Positions 1 through 9,985 of a stretch of 64,000 bases of DNA are shown here, piece after piece. The stretch comes from Streptomyces tuirus (GTDB lineage Bacteria; Actinomycetota; Actinomycetes; Streptomycetales; Streptomycetaceae). The notes beneath the pieces are model-generated. The model did not search any database, was not told the origin of the DNA, and saw only the letters and a list, made by a program, of their open reading frames with translations. The position numbers and the translations under genes were made by a program. Position 1 is the first letter of the stretch. Each line of letters starts with the position of its first letter. The stretch spans positions 310,001 through 374,000 of the forward strand of contig JAGTPG010000002.1 of the NCBI GenBank assembly GCA_018195615.1. The letters are read 5' to 3'.

Positions 1-2
1 GG

Positions 3-882
<880 letters not shown>

Positions 883-910
883 GCACGCGCCGACGAAAGG
901 AGGCGTGACC

Positions 911-2281
911 ATGCCGAAGACCGCATCCCTCCGCCCGGGCCTCACGCGTCTGGCCGAGCCGATGGAGTCGCTCGGCGGGCTGCTGCGCGACTGGTTGCCG
1001 CGGCAGCGCTGGTTCGCGGGCAAGGACCGGCCCGTCACCGAGCTCGGACTGCTGTCGACGACCGAGCTGTTCCCGGGCTGTCTGCATCTGCTGGTGCACG
1101 CCGGACACGCCGGACACACAGGCGTTCCCTCGCCCGGCGGGGCTCCCCCGGCCGGCGACTGCTACCAGCTGCTGCTCGGCGTACGGGAGCACCCGTCGCC
1201 GCGCCTGGGCCGGGCGCTCATCGGGCGGGTGCAGGACGGGCCGCTGGCCGGTCTGACGGTCTACGACGCGCTGCACGACCCCCGTTCGGCCCAGTTGCTC
1301 CTGGACCGGCTGCGGCACCCCGGCACCACGGGCCCCCTGCGCTTCGACCGCGACCCCGACCAGGACGTGCCGGCCGGACTGGTGCCGCGGCTGCTGGACG
1401 CCGAGCAGTCCAACTCGTCCCTTGTGTACGGCGACGAGTACATCCTGAAGGTCTTCCGGCGCATCCAGCCGGGCGTCAACCCGGACCTGGAGGTGCCGGG
1501 CGCGCTGGCCCGTCAGGGCTGCCACCGCGTCCCCGCCCCCGTGGCCTGGTTCCAGACGAAGCATCCGTTCAAGGCCACCCTCGGCGTGCTCCAGCCGTAT
1601 CTGCGGGACGCCTCCGACGGCTGGACGCTGGCGCTGCACGCCCTGGCCGCGGGTGACGACTTCACGGCGCAGGCCCGGGCGATCGGCGCGGCCACGGCGG
1701 AGGTGCACCTGGCGCTGGCCTCGGCCTTCCCGGTCGGCGCGCCCGGGGAGAACGGGCGTACGGCGGCCTCGATGACCGAGCGGCTCGATGCCGCCGCGCA
1801 CTGCGTGCCCGCGCTCCGGCCGTTCGTGCCGGGCCTGCAGACCGCGTTCGCCGCCCTCACCACCTGCGACCCCGGGCCGCCCGCCCAGCGCATCCACGGC
1901 GACCTGCACCTGGGGCAGGTGCTGCGGGCCGGACGCGAGTGGTTCGTCATCGACTTCGAGGGCGAGCCGTCCCGGCCGCTCTCGGAACGGCGCAGTGCCC
2001 ATTCCCCCGTGCGGGACATCGCCGGGATGCTGCGCTCCTTCGACTACGCCGCACGGCAACGCCGCCCCTGGCGGCCTGAGTGGGCGCGGCGCTGCCGTGA
2101 GGCCTACTGCGCGGGCTATGCCGCCCGCGCCGGCTGGGACCCCCGCAAGAAACACGGACTGCTCCGCGCCTACGAGACGGACCGGGCCGTGTACGAGGTG
2201 CTGTACGAGGCACGGCACCGCCCCGACTGGCTGCCCGTACCGATGGCAGCGATCGAGCGCCTCGCCGTGAGAGGAGACTGA
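911..2281 (+). CDS. pep2: Maltokinase (Pep2/Mak)
   Basis: This 456-residue ATP-dependent maltokinase phosphorylates maltose to maltose 1-phosphate, the donor used by GlgE maltosyltransferase. The ATG at 911 follows a strong AAAGGAGG site 6-7 bases upstream. The N-terminus (LLRDWLPRQRWFAGKDR) is the typical maltokinase cap. The kinase core shows RIHGDLHLGQVL (about residues 327-338, catalytic loop) and FVIDFEGEP (about 345-353, the DFG equivalent). It lies 28 bases after treS and 3 bases before glgB, so one operon is likely. The frame is unbroken. Residues about 60-80 include a short Gly/His-rich insert. glgE, expected upstream of treS, would lie before the window. Confidence 0.95.
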   Translation: MPKTASLRPGLTRLAEPMESLGGLLRDWLPRQRWFAGKDRPVTELGLLSTTELFPGCLHLLVHAGHAGHTGVPSPGGAPPAGDCYQLLLGVREHPSPRLGRALIGRVQDGPLAGLTVYDALHDPRSAQLLLDRLRHPGTTGPLRFDRDPDQDVPAGLVPRLLDAEQSNSSLVYGDEYILKVFRRIQPGVNPDLEVPGALARQGCHRVPAPVAWFQTKHPFKATLGVLQPYLRDASDGWTLALHALAAGDDFTAQARAIGAATAEVHLALASAFPVGAPGENGRTAASMTERLDAAAHCVPALRPFVPGLQTAFAALTTCDPGPPAQRIHGDLHLGQVLRAGREWFVIDFEGEPSRPLSERRSAHSPVRDIAGMLRSFDYAARQRRPWRPEWARRCREAYCAGYAARAGWDPRKKHGLLRAYETDRAVYEVLYEARHRPDWLPVPMAAIERLAVRGD

Positions 2282-2284
2282 GCC

Positions 2285-4492
2285 GTGGCCCTGCGTGACA
2301 CCTCAACCCCGGAGCCGTCCGGCCCGGTCCCGAGCACGACCGCGCCCGCCCTGAGCCCGGAGGACCGCGGGCGTCTGCTGGCGGGTGCCCACCACGATCC
2401 GCACGCGCTGCTGGGCGCCCACCCGGTCCCCGGCGGGATCGTGTTCCGGGCGCTGCGCCCCTTCGCCCGCTCCGTGAGCGTGGTGATCGGCGGGCAGCGC
2501 ACCGCCCTCGCATCGGACGGCGACGGCCTCTTCTCCGGCGTGCTGCCGCTTGACGCGGTCCCCGAGTACACGCTGCACGTGGCGTACGACGGTGGCGAGC
2601 AGGAGACGCACGACCCGTACCGCTTCCTGCCCGCGCTCGGCGAGCTCGACCTGCACCTGATCCGTGAGGGCCGGCACGAGCAGCTGTGGCAGGCGCTCGG
2701 CGCGCAGCCGATGACGCACCAGGGCGTGACCGGCACCCGCTTCACGGTGTGGGCGCCGAACGCGCAGGGCGTGCGGGTCGCGGCGGACTTCACCTACTGG
2801 GACGGGACGCAGTTCCCGATGCGCTCGCTCGGCGCGTCCGGCGTGTGGGAGCTGTTCCTGCCGGGCGTCGGAGAGGGCACCGCGTACAAGTTCGAGATCC
2901 ACTCCCGGGACGGGCACCGGTTCCTCAAGGCGGACCCGATGGCCCGCCGCGCCGAGGAGCCGCCGAACACGGCGTCGATCGTGACGGCCTCGCACTACGA
3001 GTGGGGCGACGCCGAGTGGATGGCGCACCGCGCGGACACGCCGGTGCACGAGGCGCCGTTCTCGGTGTACGAGGTGCACCTGCCGTCCTGGCGCCCGGGG
3101 ATGGACTACCGGCAGCTCGCCGAGGAACTCCCGAAGTACGTCAGGGATCTCGGCTTCACACACGTCGAGCTGATGCCGGTGGCCGAGCACCCCTTCCACG
3201 GGTCGTGGGGCTACCAGGTCACCGGCTTCTACGCGCCGACCGCGCGGCTGGGCTCCCCGGACGACTTCCGGTACTTCGTCGACTCCTGCCACCGGGCCGG
3301 CATCGGCGTGATCATGGACTGGGTGCCGGCGCACTTCCCGAAGGACGACTGGGCGCTGGCCCGCTTCGACGGGGACCCGCTGTACGAGCCCGGGGACGAC
3401 CGGCGCGCCGAGCACCCGGACTGGGGCACGTACGAGTTCGACTTCGCCCGCACCGAGGTGCGCAACTTCCTCGTGGCGAACGCGGTGTACTGGTGCGAGG
3501 AGTTCCACATCGACGGTCTGCGGGTGGACGCGGTCGCCTCGATGCTCTACCTGGACTACTCGCGCGAGGACGGCCAGTGGGAGCCCAACGCCTACGGCGG
3601 CCGGGAGGACCTGGCGGCCATGGGGTTCCTGCAGGAGATGAACGCGACGGTGTACCGGCGCGCTCCCGGCGTGGTCACCATCGCGGAGGAGTCGACCGCC
3701 TGGGGCGGGGTGACCCGGCCCACCGACACCGGCGGGCTCGGCTTCGGGCTGAAGTGGAACATGGGCTGGATGCACGACTCGCTGGAGTACATCTCCCACG
3801 AGCCGGTGCACCGCAAGTACCACCACCACGAGATGACGTTCTCGATGGTGTACGCCTACAGCGAGAACTACGTGCTGCCGATCTCCCACGACGAGGTCGT
3901 GCACGGCAAGCAGGCGCTGGTGTCGAAGATGCAGGGCGATTGGTGGCAGCGGCGCGCCAACGTCCGCGCCTACCTGGGCTTCATGTGGAGCCACCCGGGC
4001 AAGCAGTTGCTGTTCATGGGGCAGGAGTTCGCACAGGGAGCCGAGTGGTCGGTGGAGCACGGGCCGGAGTGGTGGCTGCTGGACGACGGCTACCACTCGG
4101 CGGGCGACCACCGGGGCGTGCGCGATCTGGTCCGCGACCTGAACGCGGTGTACCGGGCGACCCCGGCGCTGTGGCAGTGCGACACCCGCCCGGACGGCTT
4201 CCGGTGGGTTGTGGTGGACTCGGCCGACGACAACGTCTTCGCGTTCCTCAGGTACGACGCCGAGGGCAACCCGCTGCTGGCGGTGTCGAACTTCTCCCCC
4301 GTCGTCCGGCACGACTACGCACTGTGGGTCCCGGGTGACGTCGTCGCCTGGCAGGAGACGCTCAACACCGACGACACGCGCTATGGCGGCAGTGGCGTCA
4401 CCAACCCGGATCCGGTCAAGCCGGAGGACGGCTGGGTCCGGCTCACGCTGCCGCCGCTGGCCACCGTGTGGCTGATGCCGTTCGCTCCGTGA
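2285..4492 (+). CDS. glgB: 1,4-alpha-glucan branching enzyme
   Basis: This 735-residue GH13 branching enzyme introduces alpha-1,6 branches into the linear glucan made by GlgE. It begins at GTG 2285, only 3 bases after the pep2 stop. Domains in order are an N-terminal GlgB extension, CBM48 (about residues 110-200, [19 protein letters not shown]), the catalytic barrel and a C-terminal all-beta domain. Catalytic residues are visible in [12 protein letters not shown] (nucleophile Asp, about 412), VVTIAEEST (acid/base Glu, about 465) and [10 protein letters not shown] (transition-state Asp, about 533). Length and motifs are normal and the frame is intact. The gene order treS-pep2-glgB is the usual actinobacterial GlgE-pathway arrangement. 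Confidence 0.96.
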   Translation: MALRDTSTPEPSGPVPSTTAPALSPEDRGRLLAGAHHDPHALLGAHPVPGGIVFRALRPFARSVSVVIGGQRTALASDGDGLFSGVLPLDAVPEYTLHVAYDGGEQETHDPYRFLPALGELDLHLIREGRHEQLWQALGAQPMTHQGVTGTRFTVWAPNAQGVRVAADFTYWDGTQFPMRSLGASGVWELFLPGVGEGTAYKFEIHSRDGHRFLKADPMARRAEEPPNTASIVTASHYEWGDAEWMAHRADTPVHEAPFSVYEVHLPSWRPGMDYRQLAEELPKYVRDLGFTHVELMPVAEHPFHGSWGYQVTGFYAPTARLGSPDDFRYFVDSCHRAGIGVIMDWVPAHFPKDDWALARFDGDPLYEPGDDRRAEHPDWGTYEFDFARTEVRNFLVANAVYWCEEFHIDGLRVDAVASMLYLDYSREDGQWEPNAYGGREDLAAMGFLQEMNATVYRRAPGVVTIAEESTAWGGVTRPTDTGGLGFGLKWNMGWMHDSLEYISHEPVHRKYHHHEMTFSMVYAYSENYVLPISHDEVVHGKQALVSKMQGDWWQRRANVRAYLGFMWSHPGKQLLFMGQEFAQGAEWSVEHGPEWWLLDDGYHSAGDHRGVRDLVRDLNAVYRATPALWQCDTRPDGFRWVVVDSADDNVFAFLRYDAEGNPLLAVSNFSPVVRHDYALWVPGDVVAWQETLNTDDTRYGGSGVTNPDPVKPEDGWVRLTLPPLATVWLMPFAP

Positions 4493-4602
4493 GGTCCTGC
4501 CGCCGCACCAGGTGTCCTACCCGCCTGTGAGGGGCACTGGGGGTCGTACCACCGCGCAAGCCGGTGGCCGAGGCGGCAGGACACAGAAGGGCGGGCTTCA
4601 GG

Positions 4603-5690
4603 GTGCGCACCGTCGGAGTGGAGGAGGAACTCCTCCTGGTCGATCCGGAGACCGGGGAACCGCGGGCGCTGTCCGCGGCAGTGCTCGCCCGGGCGGCACA
4701 GGACGACGCGGATCAGGACGTCTTCGAGAAGGAACTCCACGAGCAGATGCTGGAGTTCGCCACGCATCCGCAGTCGTCCATGGAGAGCCTGCGCGCGGAG
4801 ATCGTCCGCTGCCGCAAGGAGGCCGCCCGGCACGCAGGGGAGATCGGCTGCACAGTGGCCGCGCTCGCCACGTCCCGCTGCCGGTCAGTCCCGCCGTCGG
4901 CGTCAACCGGCGGTACCGGTGGATGGCGGACCAGTACGGCATCGCCACCCGGGAGCAACTCGTCCTGGGCTGCCATGTGCATGTCTCGGTCGAGTCCGAG
5001 GAGGAGGGCGTCGCGGTCATCGACCGGGTGCGTCCCTGGCTCCAGGTCCTGACGGCGCTCAGTGCGAACTCGCCGTTCTGGCAGGGCAACGACTCGGGCT
5101 ACAGCAGCTACCGCAGCCGGGTGTGGCTGCGCTGGCCGTCGGCCGGCCCGACCGAGATCTTCGGCTCGGCCGAACGCTACCACCGCCTGATCGCGGACAT
5201 GGTGGCCACCGGCGCCATCCTCGACGACGGGATGATCTACTTCGACGCCCGGCTGTCCCAGCGGTACCCGACCGTGGAGATCCGGGTCTCGGACGTCTGC
5301 CTGCACTCCGGTACGGCGGTGCTGGTCGCCACCCTGGTCCGCGGGCTGGTCGAGACGGCCGCGCGCGAGTGGCGGGCCGGGCGGGAACCGCTCGACCACA
5401 GCGTCAGCCTGCTGCGGCTGGCCGACTGGCAGGCCGCCCGCTCCGGCCTGACGGGCGAGCTGCTGCACCCCGCGACCATGCGGCGCATGCCCGCCGAGGC
5501 GGTCGTCCGTGCCCTGCTGGACCATGTCGCGCAGGCGCTGGCGGACACCGGTGACCTCGAGCGGGCGCGGGCCGCCTGCGAGGAGCTCCTGCGGGACGGC
5601 AACGGTGCCCAGGTGCAGCGCGCGCTGATGGAGCGCACGGGGAGTCTGCGGGACGTCGTCACCGAGTGCGTGCGCCACACGCAGGCATGA
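4603..5690 (+). CDS. ybdK: Carboxylate-amine ligase, YbdK / glutamate-cysteine ligase 2 family (one frame break)
   Basis: After repair this is a 362-residue member of the GCS2/YbdK family, ATP-dependent ligases related to glutamate-cysteine ligase; the true substrate in Streptomyces is not known. The start is taken as GTG 4603 because the family begins MRTVGVEEELLLVDPETGEP and a GAAGGG site lies upstream; a more distal GTG at 4564 is in frame. One base is missing near 4882, between AALATS and PLPVSPAVGVNRRYRW; both halves are otherwise uninterrupted. Family marks include GCHVHVSVE, NDSGYSSYRSR, SAERYHRLI and PTVEIRVSDVC. It lies 110 bases after glgB and may belong to the same transcription unit. 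Confidence 0.88.
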
Positions 5691-5727
5691 GGCGTCCCGG
5701 TTCCTGCCGGCTCCTGCGGGGACGGAC

Positions 5728-5961
5728 TCAGAGGATCAGGACGAGGGCGTAGGCCAGGAAGAACGCCGCGATCAGCACCGTGAGGACGATGATCAGGGTC
5801 AGCGGCCCCTTGGCCCAGCCCTTGGGCGGGTTGTGCGTCTCGCGGGGTCCCGCCTCTGGCAGGCTGCTCTCGGCGGGCGGGGTCTCGCCCGGCGGTACGC
5901 CGCCGCCGGGTTCCAGGCCGGAGGTGCGTTCGGGTTCGGGATCGGGACTTGTGTGACTCAT
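5728..5961 (-). CDS. Small single-span membrane protein, DUF6480 family
   Basis: This 77-residue protein has an N-terminal Pro/Glu/Gly-rich hydrophilic part (MSHTSPDPEPERTSGLEPGG) followed by one C-terminal membrane span (about residues 53-76, PLTLIIVLTVLIAAFFLAYA). That layout matches the streptomycete DUF6480 family as I know it. The ATG at 5961 starts the conserved family sequence. It is convergent with the YbdK gene, 37 bases away. A candidate SigB-type promoter lies about 110 bases upstream. Function is unknown; a stress-envelope role is only inferred from the promoter. Confidence 0.8.
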   Translation of the reverse strand: MSHTSPDPEPERTSGLEPGGGVPPGETPPAESSLPEAGPRETHNPPKGWAKGPLTLIIVLTVLIAAFFLAYALVLIL

Positions 5962-6068
5962 GCCGTCCGGGTCCCCCGATCGTGCCGAGATCATCAGTGG
6001 GGACCACTTCCGTATTTCCCGACCCCTGAAGGTCCCGCCTCGACTACATTCGAGCCCCGCCGATGACG

Positions 6069-6092
6069 GTACCCGTCGGCAATGTGACACCC
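6069..6092 (-). promoter_or_regulatory. Candidate SigB-type promoter for the DUF6480 gene
   Basis: On the minus strand the sequence reads GGGT-N14-GGGTAC, matching the Streptomyces SigB consensus GNNT-N14-16-GGGTAC. The -10 element is at 6069-6074 and the -35 at 6089-6092. It lies about 108 bases upstream of the DUF6480 start and points toward it. A single match of this kind can occur by chance. Confidence 0.4.
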
Positions 6093-6113
6093 CGTACACG
6101 TCAGGAGCAGTGC

Positions 6114-8011
6114 ATGCGCGACCTCGCCCTCGCTCCACCGGCCGTCTCGCCGTTGACCGGAGGGCTCGCCGACAGCGTCTTCGAGACGGCGGACCGCGAA
6201 CCCACCAGAGCGTTAGTGGCACGCCGCGCCGATCCCGCCTCCGCCACCTGGGAGGAGGTGACGGCGATCGAGCTGCGCGACGAGGTGGTGGACGTGGCCA
6301 AGGGGCTGATCGCCTCCGGGATCGCGCCGGGCCACCGCGTGGCGATCATGGCGCGCACCCGGTACGAGTGGACGGTCCTGTGCTACGCGCTGTGGGCGGT
6401 GGGGGCCGAGGTCGTCCCGGTCTACCCGACGTCGTCGCGTGACCAGGTGGAGTGGATCCTGCGGGACACCGGCTGCGTGGCCGTGGTGGTCGAGGACGAA
6501 CAGGGCGTCATGACCGTCGGCTCGGTGTGCGCGTCGCTGCCGCTGCTGCGGCACGTCTGGCAGCTGGACGCGGGCGCACTGGAGGAACTGACGGTCCGCG
6601 GGGAGCCCGTCCCGCTCGCCACGGTCGACTCGATGCGCCGCATCGTGCTGCCGGACTCCACGGCCGTCATCGCCTACACCTCCGGCACCTCCGGCCACGC
6701 GATGGGCTGTGCCCTCAGCCACCGCAACCTGGCCGCTCCCTGCGACACGCTCCTGACGGGCTGGGGACACACCGCGGCACGGCCCGGTGAGCAGGGCTCC
6801 GTCCTCGCGTTCCTGCCCTTCTCGCACGTGTACGGGCTGATGATCCAGAGCCTGTGCCTGCGCGGCGGCCTGTTGATGGGGCACCAGGCCGAGCTGGGCG
6901 GGGAGGCGCTGTCGTCGGCGCTGCGCTCCTTCCGGCCCACGTACTTCTACGCGGTCCCGTCGGTCTTCGAGAAGATCTACAAGACCTTCCTGCGCACGGC
7001 TCAGCAGGGAGGCCACGGCGGGCTGTTCGAGCGGGCCGCGGAGACGGCGCGGGACTTCGCCGCGGCACTGGAACGCCGGCGGCTGGGCCGGGGCCGTGGT
7101 CCCGCCTTCGACCTGCGTCTCCAGCACGCCCTGTACGAGCGCACGGTGTACCGCCGGCTGCGGGCCGCGCTGGGCGGCCGGGTGCGGCGGGCGACGTCCG
7201 GCGGCTCCCCCTCAGCCGCGACCTGTCGCTGTTCTACGAGGGCATCGGCATCTATGTGCACGACGGGTACGGCCTGACGGAGACCGCCGGCGGGGTGACG
7301 ATGCAGCCGCTGGGCCGGGAGAAGTCCGGGACCGTCGGGCAGCCGCTGCCGGGCACGGAGATCCAGGTGGCCGAGGACGGGGAGATCCTGGTGCGCGGCC
7401 CGTCGGTGTTCCAGGGATACCTGGGTGACGAGGCCGCCACCCGGGCGGCGCTGCGCAGGGGCTGGCTGGCCACCGGCGATCTCGGGCAGCTGGACTCCGA
7501 GGGCTATCTGACGATCACCGGCCGCAAGAAGGACATCATCATCACCAGCAGTGGCAAGAGCGTCGCCCCGGCCGCCCTGGAACAGCGGCTGCGGATGCAC
7601 CCGCTCATCCACCAGGCGGTGGTCGTGGGCGACAACCGGCCCTGTGTCGGAGCCCTGATCACGCTGGATCCGGAGTTCCTCGCGCACTGGCGGGCGGCGC
7701 TGGCGCTGCAGGGCGAGATGCGGGAGGCACGGGAGGAGAACGCGCTGCGCGAGGAGGTCGCCCGAGCCGTGGCGGGGGCGAACAGCTCCGTGTCGCGGTC
7801 GGAGTCGATCCGGGTGTTCCGGATCCTGCCGGAGCCGTTCGACGTGACCAACGGACTGCTGACGCCGTCGATGAAGCTGCGCCGGGACGAGATCGTCCGG
7901 CACTACGCGTCGGAGATCGACGCGATGTACGAGTCGCGCAGGCGTCCCGGGCGGGCGAGCACCGCGCACGAACCGTCGAACTGGGACGACTCGGACAATG
8001 TGTTCCGCTGA
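6114..8011 (+). CDS. AMP-dependent long-chain acyl-CoA ligase-like protein (one frame break)
   Basis: After repair this is a 632-residue adenylate-forming enzyme that would activate a fatty acid to acyl-AMP and then acyl-CoA. The ATG at 6114 follows TCAGGAG. One base is missing near 7213 (SGGSP | LSRDLSLFYEG). Motifs are IAYTSGTSGHAMG (about residues 187-199, P-loop region), DGYGLTET, GWLATGDLG, ITGRKKDIIITSSGKSVAP and the catalytic A10 lysine within SSGKSVAP. Oddly, the P-loop reads HAMG where the family normally has PKG, so a near-invariant lysine is replaced by methionine. It is monocistronic, divergent from the DUF6480 gene. The substrate cannot be read from the sequence. Confidence 0.88.
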
Positions 8012-8128
8012 GCACGGAGCCGGACGCGTAGGCCCCGCCCCCACGGGAACACGCAACAGTGGCGACGCACGAGAAAGGACGACAGCCCTGACGACAGCCA
8101 CTTGCTGGCGCCGGGCCGGAAAGGCGAT

Positions 8129-8561
8129 ATGTCAACCGAGCCGCGTGGGGATGACGCACTGACCTCCGAGGAGATCCCGAGCCGCACGAACAGCTTCGTG
8201 GGCGAGCCGCACGACGTGACGGGTGCGCGGCTGGCCGCGGAGGAGTTCCTGCGGGATCTGGCACGCTCCTCGCCACCCTCTGCCCCGAGTACTGGGACGA
8301 CATCCTGTTGGTGGTGACGGAACTGGCGGCCAACGCGGTCCAGTACGCGCCGGGTCCGTTCGCGCTGCGGATGCGCCGGACCTTCGACGGGGTGCACGTC
8401 GTCCTGCACGACACCAGCACCACGGAGCCCGCCCCCGCCCCTTCGATCCGCGCAGCGGTGGCGGCGGCATCGGCTGGCACCTGATCCACACCCTGTGCGA
8501 CCAGGTCAGTGTGGTGACCGACCAGCGCGGCAAGGACGTGCACGTCTTCCTGCCCTGGTGA
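8129..8561 (+). CDS. RsbW-like ATP-binding protein (HATPase; two frame breaks)
   Basis: This small GHKL-type ATP-binding protein, about 144 residues after repair, is of the anti-sigma/regulatory kinase kind that partners STAS proteins. The ATG at 8129 follows GAAAGG; a TTG at 8102 is in frame but less likely. Single bases are missing near 8266 (before LATLCPEYWDD) and near 8443 (TTEPAP | RPFDPRSGGGG). The N-box is VVTELAANAVQYA, the first glycine motif region is VVLHDTST and the second is GGGGIGWHLIHTLCDQV. Two breaks within 180 bases make it look like a pseudogene if read naively, but every conserved block survives. It lies at the edge of the stressosome-type cluster. Confidence 0.82.
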
Positions 8562-8570
8562 ACCGGGAGC

Positions 8571-8603
8571 GTCACGGGCGCGGGGCGCCCGTGACCGGTT
8601 TCT
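8571..8603. terminator. Bidirectional intrinsic terminator hairpin
   Basis: A perfect 10-bp stem, GTCACGGGCG at 8571-8580 and CGCCCGTGAC at 8586-8595, encloses a 5-base loop. It is followed by a T-rich stretch (TTTCTCT, 8599-8605). It lies exactly between two convergent genes ending at 8561 and 8605, so it can serve both. Confidence 0.75.
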
Positions 8604-8604
8604 C

Positions 8605-8976
8605 TCAGACCGAGGTCGTGGCGCGCGGCGGCAGCCGGTCGTAGTAATCGCCGACGGCGGTCAGGTACTCCCGGTCCCTGGTCTCGCTGTCCGTCTGGAA
8701 ACGAGGCGCCGCCTTGGCGTCACCCCTGCTGCAGGCCAGCGTGATCTTCCGCGCCTGCCCGTCGACGCCGGTGACCACCCCGGCCGGCACCAGGACGCTG
8801 CGGCCGAACACCCAGACACCGGTGTCGACGACGAGGTGCCGCATGCCGTGCGGCGCCGCCTCCCGGTCCACGTGCCCGATCGTGCCGTCGGTCGCGGCGA
8901 CGGTGAACCCGGTCAGGTCCTCCCCCTCGACGTGACCGCTTTCCGGCGCGAACGACCAGATTCTGTCGATGGTCAC
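8605..8976 (-). CDS. PRC-barrel domain protein
   Basis: This 123-residue cytosolic protein has an N-terminal PRC-barrel (about residues 1-80: TIDRIWSFAPES, GFTVAATDGTIGHVD, LVVDTGVWVFGRSVLVPAGVV) and a short polar tail. PRC-barrels are small beta domains found in RNA-processing and photosynthetic proteins and often in stress-induced actinobacterial proteins; no catalytic site is expected. The GTG at 8976 is chosen because it starts the domain and follows GGGAGG 11 bases upstream. An ATG further out (9057) would add an unrelated Pro/Arg/Gly-rich stretch. A SigB-type promoter candidate lies about 80 bases upstream. Confidence 0.8.
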   Translation of the reverse strand: MTIDRIWSFAPESGHVEGEDLTGFTVAATDGTIGHVDREAAPHGMRHLVVDTGVWVFGRSVLVPAGVVTGVDGQARKITLACSRGDAKAAPRFQTDSETRDREYLTAVGDYYDRLPPRATTSV

Positions 8977-9057
8977 GCTGCTCCATCCTCCCTGGCGGTG
9001 TGCGGATCCCTCGGGGCCGGGCGGACGGCCGGCGTCCATCCCGCTCCACAGCACCAA

Positions 9058-9082
9058 TTACCCTCCTGCCGCAAGCGCATTC
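9058..9082 (-). promoter_or_regulatory. Candidate SigB-type promoter for the PRC-barrel gene
   Basis: On the minus strand GAAT-N15-GGGTAA is present (-10 at 9058-9063, -35 at 9079-9082), about 82 bases upstream of the GTG start. It sits back to back with a similar site for the STAS gene. The 342-base interval 8977-9318 otherwise holds only that second promoter and a tiny open frame. Confidence 0.5.
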
Positions 9083-9145
9083 GGCGCACGGCCGTGCGGC
9101 TGGGAGACGCCGGCGCCGGAGGCTCGGACAGGTTCGGTCCCGGGG

Positions 9146-9170
9146 GCATGGAGGACTGTTTCCGGGGTAA
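9146..9170 (+). promoter_or_regulatory. Candidate SigB-type promoter for the STAS gene
   Basis: GCAT at 9146-9149, a 15-base spacer and GGGTAA at 9165-9170 match GNNT-N14-16-GGGTA(A/C). It lies about 150 bases upstream of the STAS start and 45 bases upstream of the 22-codon open frame at 9216. Control of an anti-sigma antagonist gene by a SigB-type factor would give feedback. Confidence 0.5.
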
Positions 9171-9215
9171 TCGCGGGGCGCGGTGAAAACGGAGTCCGGC
9201 GGCGAAGGGAGGCAC

Positions 9216-9284
9216 ATGAGAAACGGCGTCAGAGCCCGCCCCAGGACCGGCATCGCCCCGCACCGCGGTCATCCGCAGAGGTGA
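9216..9284 (+). CDS. Possible 22-residue Arg-rich leader peptide
   Basis: An ATG at 9216 follows a strong GGGAGG site with ideal spacing. It opens 22 codons with 7 arginines (MRNGVRARPRTGIAPHRGHP...) ending at TGA 9282-9284, 34 bases before the STAS start. The ribosome-binding site is the main support. The codons include AGA and AGG, rare in Streptomyces, which would slow translation. It could be a translated leader controlling the STAS gene, or chance. Confidence 0.3.
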   Translation: MRNGVRARPRTGIAPHRGHPQR

Positions 9285-9318
9285 CCCGCCCAGGCCGTAG
9301 CACTTGTTGGAGGTACCC

Positions 9319-9720
9319 GTGCCCCTCGCCCAGAACCCGCTGTCCGTGGAAGTCGAACTGCCCCGGGAGGACGTGGCCCTGATCACGGTCGACGGCTACC
9401 TGGACGTCGACACCGCGACCGAGTTCCAGGCCCATCTGGCCAACCAACTCCACCACGGCCGACGGCACTTCCTGATCGACCTCTCGTCCGTCCCGTTCAT
9501 GGACTCGTCGGGGATGAACATCATCCTGCGGGTCTACCAGGAGACCCGCGGGGACGCCGGCAGCGTGCACGTCATCAGCCCGGCCCCGGCCGTGCGTCGC
9601 GTTCTTGACCTGACCGGCGTCAGCATCACGGTGCCGATATCGGAGAGTGTGGACGAGGCCCTGGCCCGGGTCGACGAAGGGCCGGCCGTCCCCGACGATC
9701 CGGCGGAGGAGGGCGTCTGA
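9319..9720 (+). CDS. STAS-domain anti-sigma factor antagonist
   Basis: This 133-residue single STAS domain resembles RsbV/SpoIIAA. In partner switching the unphosphorylated form binds the anti-sigma kinase and frees the sigma factor. The GTG at 9319 follows TTGGAGG. The phosphorylatable serine sits in the loop FMDSSGMNIILRVYQ (about residues 62-76), with ALITVDGYLDVDTATEF before it. The C-terminus is acidic. It is preceded by a SigB-type promoter candidate and followed, 265 bases later, by the rsbR operon. Likely partners here are the RsbW-like ATPase at 8129 or the one at 21839. Confidence 0.9.
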   Translation: MPLAQNPLSVEVELPREDVALITVDGYLDVDTATEFQAHLANQLHHGRRHFLIDLSSVPFMDSSGMNIILRVYQETRGDAGSVHVISPAPAVRRVLDLTGVSITVPISESVDEALARVDEGPAVPDDPAEEGV

Positions 9721-9985
9721 CACGCCGGATGCCCATGCGGGCGCGGCGCCGGCAGGACCGGCGGCCCGGTGCCCTCGCTCCGCCCTGCCCGGACGTCGGC
9801 TCGCCCTGCGTGCGCCGGTGACGGCGGTGGCCAACCACCGTTTCCCCGAACCGGATCGCTTGCACCGGATCCGGTGTCGTACGAGGTCGGCGCATGGTTA
9901 GAGTTGTCGCCCGGCAAGTGTCACAGCGCCGTCTCGTTGTCTGAAGCGGGCTCGGTGGACGCAACGCGGATGAGGAGAGAACCAG

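Noticed and set aside
2303..4312. 669-codon open frame opposite glgB
   Set aside because: Low-complexity Val/Arg/His-rich translation typical of the antisense of a high-GC gene.
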